A stretch of 9,549 bases of DNA from an uncultured Collinsella sp. (GTDB lineage: Bacteria; Actinomycetota; Coriobacteriia; Coriobacteriales; Coriobacteriaceae). The stretch is from contig URYW01000067.1 of NCBI GenBank assembly GCA_900552145.1, forward strand, positions 1 to 9,549. Reading direction: 5' to 3'. Made by a program: the position numbers and the translations under genes. Below are positions 4,814 through 9,549 of this stretch, piece by piece; position 1 is the stretch's first letter; each line of letters starts with the position of its first letter. The notes under the pieces are model-generated. The model had not been told where the DNA came from, ran no database searches, and was given only the letters and a program-made list of their open reading frames with translations.

Positions 4814-6824
4814 CATGACGCTGTTTATCGCATCGCTTGCCGTCTCGTGCATCGGTGCGCTCGCCTCGGTTCTGCTGATTAAGGCCGACAACGCCGCCAA
4901 GACCGCCGGCTGCCTGATCGGCGCCGTCGCGGCCGTGCTGTCGTTCATCTCGGGCCTCGAGGCCGTGCTTGGCGACGTTTCGTCCCTCAACACGGTCTTC
5001 TTCTTCCCGTTCGCCCGTCTCGAGCTCTTGCTCAACGGCCTTGCGGGCCTGATCGTGGTCCTCATCTCGATTCTCGCCTTTGCGGGCTTCATCTACGGTC
5101 TGTCCTACTTCGACGAGTACCCGGGCAAGGTCGGGCGCGCCGGCTTCTTTATGAACACCTTCGTCGCCTCGATGATGCTCGTCATCACCGCCGACAACGT
5201 GTTCTGGTTCCTGGTCGCCTTTGAGCTCATGTCCCTTACGAGCTACTTCCTTGTCGTTATCGAGGAGAACAAGAACTCCATTAGGGGCGGTTGGCTCTAC
5301 TTCGTCATCGCGCACGTGGGCTTCGTTCTCATCATGGCGAGCTTCCTGCTCATGACCAACGGCGTGGGCGGTTCCTTCAGCTTCAGTGATTTCCGTACGC
5401 ATGACTTTGGACCCGCCGTCTCCTCCGCGAGCTTCGTCCTCGCGTTCTTCGGATTAGGCGCGAAGGCCGGTATCATCCCGCTGCACTCCTGGCTGCCCCA
5501 GGCGCACCCCGAGGCGCCGTCCAACGTGTCCGCCCTCATGTCCGGCGGCATGATCAAGATCGGCATCCTGGGAATCCTCAAGGTCGGTCTCGACCTGCTC
5601 GCGGGTTCGGGCGTCCAGCTCTGGTGGGGCCTCATGGTCCTGGTCTTCGGATCCATCTCGTCGGTCCTGGGTGTCGTCTACGCCCTCCACGAGCACGACA
5701 TCAAGCGCCTGCTTGCCTATCACTCCGTCGAGAACATCGGCATCATCTTGCTCGGTGTCGGCGCGTCCATGACGGCGCACGCCCTGGGCAACGACGTCAT
5801 CGCGACGATCGCGCTCATGGCCGCCCTCTACCACACGCTCAACCACGCCATGTTCAAGGGCGAGCTGTTCCTCGGCGCGGGCTCCCTGCTCTATGCCACG
5901 GGTACGCGCAACATGGAGAAGATGGGCGGTCTGTTCCGCCGCATGCCGGTCACGGCCGTCTGCTTCCTCATCGGTGCCCTTGCCATCTCGGCCATCCCGC
6001 CGTTCAACGGCTTCGTTTCCGAGTGGTTCACCTACCAGTCCCTGTTCAACATCTCGACGCTCTCCGACCCGGTCGTCATGGTGTTCGCCGTCGCCTCCGC
6101 GGCCGCCCTCGCCATCACCGGTGCCCTGGCCGTCACGTGCTTCGTGAAGGCCTACGGCGTCTCGTTCGCGAGCAGCCCTCGTTCCCAGGAGGCCGCGAAC
6201 GCCAAGGAGTCCCCGGCTCCGATGTTGTTCTCGCAGATGCTCCTCGCGGCCATCTGCGTGGTACTGGGAATCGGCTCCCCGGTCATCGCCCCGGTTCTGG
6301 GCGACGTCGCCCAGAGCGTGCTTGCCGGCTCCGCCGTCACAGCCACCTCGGGCGTGTCTCTCGTGAACGAGATTTCCGGTGCCGCCACCTCCACCCCCGC
6401 GATCGCCATCGCGCTCGTGGTCCTCACCGGCGTCGCGTTCGCGTTGAGGTCCTGCCTCGGCGCCAAGGCCCCCGCTAAGAAGACCGACCCTTGGGCGTGC
6501 GGCTACGAGCCCAACGAGCACATGCCCGTCGTCGCCACGAGCTTCGCGTCCGACGTCGAACTCTTCATGGGCCCGCTCTACACCCTGCGCGAGGTATGCA
6601 CCAAGATCTGCTGGTCCATCGCGCACGTGTTCCAGAAGCTCACCGGTGTCGCCCAGGGCGTCGAGCCCCTGCCCGACCGTTTCCTGGTCGATGCACCGAG
6701 CGAGGGTGCCGACAAGCTGGCCGGCCTCGCCTCCAAGATCGAGGGCGGCAACTACTCCGTATACATCTGCTACATCGTCGCGGCGCTCGTGGTCTTCCTC
6801 GTGCTCGCCGTGGTCATGGTCTAG
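4806..6824 (+). CDS. hyfB: HyfB, antiporter-like (NuoL/M-family) membrane subunit
   Basis: 672 aa, the same length as E. coli HyfB (HycC ~608). Hydrophobic throughout, with many membrane helices. Key proton-channel residues of the NuoL/M/Mrp family are visible: E140 in the TM5 motif WFLVAFELMSLTSY, K220 in GLGAKAGIIPLHSWLPQAHP, K251 in SGGMIKIGI, K300 at the DIKRLLAYHSVENIG loop, K351 in HAMFKGELFL and K448 in CFVKAYG. The C-terminal region carries DPWACGYEPN (561-570), a motif of HycC/HyfB proteins, then a last helix near 653-672. It anchors the hydrogenase and is expected to move protons or Na+. The SD AGGGAG (4792-4797) is 8 nt from the ATG. All channel residues are intact, so the subunit looks functional. 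Subfamily choice HyfB over HycC rests on neighbouring hyfD/hyfE and on length. Confidence 0.95.
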   Translation: MDSMTLFIASLAVSCIGALASVLLIKADNAAKTAGCLIGAVAAVLSFISGLEAVLGDVSSLNTVFFFPFARLELLLNGLAGLIVVLISILAFAGFIYGLSYFDEYPGKVGRAGFFMNTFVASMMLVITADNVFWFLVAFELMSLTSYFLVVIEENKNSIRGGWLYFVIAHVGFVLIMASFLLMTNGVGGSFSFSDFRTHDFGPAVSSASFVLAFFGLGAKAGIIPLHSWLPQAHPEAPSNVSALMSGGMIKIGILGILKVGLDLLAGSGVQLWWGLMVLVFGSISSVLGVVYALHEHDIKRLLAYHSVENIGIILLGVGASMTAHALGNDVIATIALMAALYHTLNHAMFKGELFLGAGSLLYATGTRNMEKMGGLFRRMPVTAVCFLIGALAISAIPPFNGFVSEWFTYQSLFNISTLSDPVVMVFAVASAAALAITGALAVTCFVKAYGVSFASSPRSQEAANAKESPAPMLFSQMLLAAICVVLGIGSPVIAPVLGDVAQSVLAGSAVTATSGVSLVNEISGAATSTPAIAIALVVLTGVAFALRSCLGAKAPAKKTDPWACGYEPNEHMPVVATSFASDVELFMGPLYTLREVCTKICWSIAHVFQKLTGVAQGVEPLPDRFLVDAPSEGADKLAGLASKIEGGNYSVYICYIVAALVVFLVLAVVMV

Positions 6825-6841
6825 AGAGGGGAGAGGATATT

Positions 6842-7765
6842 ATGAACATCGTTCTTGCGATGGCGCAGGGCCTCGTGGTCATGCTGGTCGCGCCCTTCTT
6901 CTCCGGCCTCGCCCGTGTGATTCGCGCGAAGATGCACAATCGCCGCGGTCCGTCCATCCTTCAGGATTACCGGGACCTCGCGAAGCTCATGGCGCGTCCC
7001 GAGTCCGTGAGTTCCGACTCGAGCTTCGTGCTGCGCATCATGCCGCCGCTGTTCCTCGCGGTGTCGTTTATGCTCGCCATGGGCCTGCCCATGTTCACGC
7101 TCCAGAGCCCCATGCCCGTCTTTGGTGACGCCATCACCATCATGTACGCGCTCGCGCTGTCCCGCTTCTTCTTCGCGCTGTCCGGCGTGGATTCCTCCAA
7201 CGCCTACGCGGGCTTCGGCGGTATCCGCGAGCTCCTCATGAGCGTGCTCATCGAGCCGTCCATGCTCATCGCGCTGTTCACCGTCGCCATCGTGTGCGGC
7301 TCCACGGACATTGCGACCATGGGTCAGCACATCGTTACGGGCAACGTCTCGAGCGTCGTCGCCGTTATCCTCGCCGGCGTCGCCTTCGCGGCCGCCTGTT
7401 ACATGGAGCTCGGCAAGCTTCCGTTCGATCAGGCCGAAGCCGAGCAGGAGCTCCAGGAGGGCCCGCTCGCCGAGCTCTCCGGCCCGTCCCTGGCCATGAT
7501 GAAGCTCGCCATGGGCATGAAGCAGGTCGTGGTCGTCGCTTGGTTCACCTCCATCTTCATCCCCTGGGGAGAGCCCGCGACCATCGGCGTCACCGCTCTC
7601 GTGGGCGCCGTCGTCTTCCTCGTCAAGTGCCTGGTCGATTTCGTCGTCTGCGGCGTGCTCGAGAACTCCGTTTCCCGTTCGCGCTTCAAGGTGCTCGGTA
7701 ACCAGACCTGGGCCGTCGTCGGCATCGCGGTCCTCGCGTTCGTCTTCGTCGTCGTAGGCGTGTAG
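6842..7765 (+). CDS. hyfC: HyfC/HycD, NuoH-like membrane anchor of the hydrogenase
   Basis: 307 aa (E. coli HycD 307, HyfC ~315). About eight membrane helices. Signature loops of the NuoH/HycD family are present: HNRRGPSILQDYRDLAKL (32-49), SRFFFALSGVDS (107-118) and the acidic loop MELGKLPFDQAEAEQELQEG (188-207), whose glutamates and aspartate lie at the interface with the hydrogenase small subunit and the ion path in complex I relatives. The end, LENSVSRSRFK, also fits. The ATG at 6842 sits 17 nt after the hyfB stop with a GAGGGGAGAGG purine-rich SD. The same frame stays open upstream inside hyfB, but that region codes for hyfB in another frame and is not part of this protein. The name hyfC rather than hycD follows from gene order. 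Confidence 0.95.
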   Translation: MNIVLAMAQGLVVMLVAPFFSGLARVIRAKMHNRRGPSILQDYRDLAKLMARPESVSSDSSFVLRIMPPLFLAVSFMLAMGLPMFTLQSPMPVFGDAITIMYALALSRFFFALSGVDSSNAYAGFGGIRELLMSVLIEPSMLIALFTVAIVCGSTDIATMGQHIVTGNVSSVVAVILAGVAFAAACYMELGKLPFDQAEAEQELQEGPLAELSGPSLAMMKLAMGMKQVVVVAWFTSIFIPWGEPATIGVTALVGAVVFLVKCLVDFVVCGVLENSVSRSRFKVLGNQTWAVVGIAVLAFVFVVVGV

Positions 7766-7781
7766 GGAGAAGGGAGAAACT

Positions 7782-9239
7782 ATGTCAATCGAATCGAGCT
7801 TGTCCCTCTTTGCCATGGTGGCGATCGCCGTCCCCATGCTGGGCTCCCTGCTCATCGTCATGCTGCCGCGTCCCTACGCTAAATGGATCTGCGCCTTTGC
7901 CGGCGGCATCGCCACGGTCGCTTCCGTTGGCTTGGCCGCGACATTTGCCGGAAACGGCATGAACGCGGTCGATGTAACCTGGGCGAGTATGGGCCAGACC
8001 TTGGTCATGGGCTTCATATTCGACCGGATGAGCACGCTGCTCGCACCCGCGTTCGTCGCTATCGGCCTGCTCGTCGTCATCTATTCGTTCCCGTACATGA
8101 GCGATAAGAATAAGGAGCATCCCGACGCGCCCCGTCGTCGCTTCTACGTGTACTTCTCCACGTTCATCGGCGCCATGGCCGGTCTCGCCTACAGCTCCAC
8201 CATCGTCGGCCAGCTCGTTTTCTTCGAGATCACCGGTGTGTGCTCCTGGGGCCTCATCAGCTACTACATGACGCCCACGGCCAAGAAGGCCGGTATGAAG
8301 GCGCTCATCATCACCCATATCGGCGCTCTGGGACTCTACATCGGCGCGGCCTTCCTTTTCGCCGGAACCGGCACGTTCGCGCTGAGCGCGATCTCCCAGC
8401 TCGATTCCGGTATGAAGACCGTCGTGCTGCTGCTCATCCTGTTCGCTGCTTGTGCCAAGTCCGCCCAGTTCCCGCTCTACATGTGGCTGCCCTCCGCAAT
8501 GGAGGCCCCCACGCCCGTTTCCGCCTACCTTCATGGCGCGTCCATGGTTAAGGTCGGCGTGTGCGTGTTCGCCCGCGCTCTTGCGAGCGCCGGCGATATC
8601 CCCGAGATCGTCGGTTGGGTCGCCATCATCGACGCCGTCGTGACCATGCTCTTCGGCTTCCTCATGTACCTGCCCCAGAAGGATATGAAGCGCCTGCTCG
8701 CCTTCTCGACGATCGCGCAGCTCGCCTACGTGTTCTTTGGCCTGGGCCTCTCCGTGTTCGGAAGCCAGATGGCGTTTAACGGCGCCGTCGAGCACATCTT
8801 CAACCACGCGTTCACCAAGACCCTGTTCTTCCTCATCGCTGGCTCTCTCAGCTTCACGCTGGGAACCCGTATGCTGCCCAAGATCCAGGGCCTCATGAAG
8901 AAGTACCCGGTCACGGGCGTGGGCTTTGCGGTCGCCGCGACCGCTATCGCCGGCGTGCCCCCCATGAGCACGTTCTTCTCCAAGTTCCAGATCATTTCCG
9001 GTGGCTTCGCGGTTGGTGCTACCAACACGGTCATCTTTGTCCTCGTGTGCGTCATGGTCGTCGAGACCGTAGCCACCTTCGCATGGTTCCTGCGTTGGAT
9101 GGGTAAGGTCCTGCCCGGTGAGCCGAGCGAGACCGTGGCCGCCGGCCAGCCCCTTCCGCGCGCCATGGCGTTCGTGTTCGTCGTCCTCATGATCATGGTC
9201 GTCGTCGCCGGTCCTCTGTCCTCTAGTTGGATGGGTTAG
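7782..9239 (+). CDS. hyfD: HyfD, second antiporter-like (NuoL/M-family) membrane subunit
   Basis: 485 aa (E. coli HyfD ~479). Around fourteen predicted membrane helices. Family residues: E149 in LVFFEITGVCSWGLISYY, K226 in CAKSAQFPLYMWLPSAMEAP, H251 and K257 in YLHGASMVKVGV, K303 in QKDMKRLLAFSTIAQL and K346 in FNHAFTKTLFFLIAG. IYSFPYMSDKNKEHP (100-114) and the end region AWFLRWMGKVLPGEPSE match HyfD as I recall it. HyfD has no counterpart in the FHL-1 hyc operon, so its presence marks the locus as Hyf/FHL-2-like with extra ion-pumping capacity. The start follows the hyfC stop by 16 nt with an AGGGAG SD. The stop codon TAG lies inside the SD of hyfE (TAGGAGGT), tying the two genes together. 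Confidence 0.96.
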   Translation: MSIESSLSLFAMVAIAVPMLGSLLIVMLPRPYAKWICAFAGGIATVASVGLAATFAGNGMNAVDVTWASMGQTLVMGFIFDRMSTLLAPAFVAIGLLVVIYSFPYMSDKNKEHPDAPRRRFYVYFSTFIGAMAGLAYSSTIVGQLVFFEITGVCSWGLISYYMTPTAKKAGMKALIITHIGALGLYIGAAFLFAGTGTFALSAISQLDSGMKTVVLLLILFAACAKSAQFPLYMWLPSAMEAPTPVSAYLHGASMVKVGVCVFARALASAGDIPEIVGWVAIIDAVVTMLFGFLMYLPQKDMKRLLAFSTIAQLAYVFFGLGLSVFGSQMAFNGAVEHIFNHAFTKTLFFLIAGSLSFTLGTRMLPKIQGLMKKYPVTGVGFAVAATAIAGVPPMSTFFSKFQIISGGFAVGATNTVIFVLVCVMVVETVATFAWFLRWMGKVLPGEPSETVAAGQPLPRAMAFVFVVLMIMVVVAGPLSSSWMG

Positions 9240-9249
9240 GAGGTAGGAC

Positions 9250-9549
9250 ATGGGTTATTCGTTAGTCAATATCCTGGGCGGTCTTCTGATCGTGACCTCC
9301 ACCATGGTGGTCGTCTCGAAGACCATCCCGTCCGCCATCAAGTGGTACGCGATCCAGTCGGTTGTCCTGGTGGGCGTGCTGCTCACCCTGGGCCTCACCA
9401 CCGGTGCCACCGAGCTTCTCATGTGGGCCGCGTCGGCCTTCGTCACCAAGGTGATCCTCGTTCCGTTCATTCTCAACCGTGCCTACAAGAAGATGGGCTC
9501 GCCAGCCGATAGCACGCTGACCTCCTCCATTAAGCCGGCCTGGACCCTC
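9250..9549 (+). CDS. hyfE: HyfE, small membrane subunit (3' end outside window)
   Basis: First 100 codons only; the reading frame runs off the window end (E. coli HyfE is ~216 aa). TAGGAGGT at 9237-9244 is a near-perfect SD 5 nt from the ATG. Three membrane helices are visible (about 5-23, 33-52 and 56-75). The stretch LLMWAASAFVTKVILVPFIL (56-75) closely parallels HyfE (recalled LLIWSASAFITKVLLVPLIM), including K67. The N-terminal half of HyfE resembles the NuoK/MrpC type subunit that sits between antiporter-like subunits and HyfC in the membrane arm. It follows hyfD by 10 nt and is surely in the same operon. Identification is firm despite truncation by the window edge. Confidence 0.92.
   Translation, partial: MGYSLVNILGGLLIVTSTMVVVSKTIPSAIKWYAIQSVVLVGVLLTLGLTTGATELLMWAASAFVTKVILVPFILNRAYKKMGSPADSTLTSSIKPAWTL

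Noticed and set aside
7785..9251. Long minus-strand open frame opposite hyfD (488 codons), and similar ones opposite hyfB and hyfC
   Set aside because: Products are Asp/Glu/His/Arg-rich mirror images of membrane-protein codons, without recognisable domains or ribosome sites.

Overview
The window carries the left part of a formate hydrogenlyase (FHL) locus of the Hyf type, a group 4 membrane [NiFe]-hydrogenase, preceded by a divergently transcribed toxin-antitoxin pair. The coding DNA is GC-rich with strong C/G preference at third codon positions. Genes are tightly packed with good Shine-Dalgarno (SD) sequences, and the formate dehydrogenase uses an in-frame UGA for selenocysteine. This suits an anaerobic, formate- and hydrogen-metabolising gut-type bacterium. 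I lean to a Coriobacteriia member (Collinsella-like) from general knowledge that such organisms make H2. No marker gene in the window proves the taxon.

Layout. (1) Positions 60-873, minus strand: a RelB/DinJ-like ribbon-helix-helix antitoxin followed, with an 8-nt overlap, by a PIN-domain VapC-like toxin. By hand alignment the PIN protein lacks two of the four usual acidic residues, and it ends in a 7-residue (21-bp) repeat tail. (2) About 874-1301: an AT-rich divergent intergenic region with several inverted repeats, including a perfect 11-bp hairpin at 1099-1124. (3) 1302-1820: hydN, a ferredoxin with four [4Fe-4S] motifs. (4) 1895-4117: fdhF, the molybdopterin/selenocysteine formate dehydrogenase H, with TGA at codon 140 and a SECIS hairpin just after it. 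A standard stop-codon rule would break this gene in two. (5) 4139-4181: a strong GC hairpin plus T-rich tail between fdhF and the hydrogenase genes. (6) 4196 to the window end: hyfA, hyfB, hyfC, hyfD and the first 100 codons of hyfE, closely spaced and probably co-transcribed.

How the parts work together (established for E. coli FHL, inferred here). FdhF oxidises formate to CO2. Electrons pass through the Fe-S proteins HydN and HyfA to the membrane-docked hydrogenase. The hydrogenase is anchored by HyfC (NuoH-like) and carries the antiporter-like subunits HyfB and HyfD (and, in Hyf, HyfF), which could couple H2 production to ion translocation. The catalytic subunits expected of a Hyf operon (hyfF, hyfG, hyfH, hyfI) are not in this window and would be expected downstream. 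The main system belongs to a known family. The less ordinary points are the formate dehydrogenase sitting in cis with a Hyf-type hydrogenase, the SECIS geometry matching E. coli, the terminator-like hairpin splitting the two modules, and the degenerate PIN toxin.
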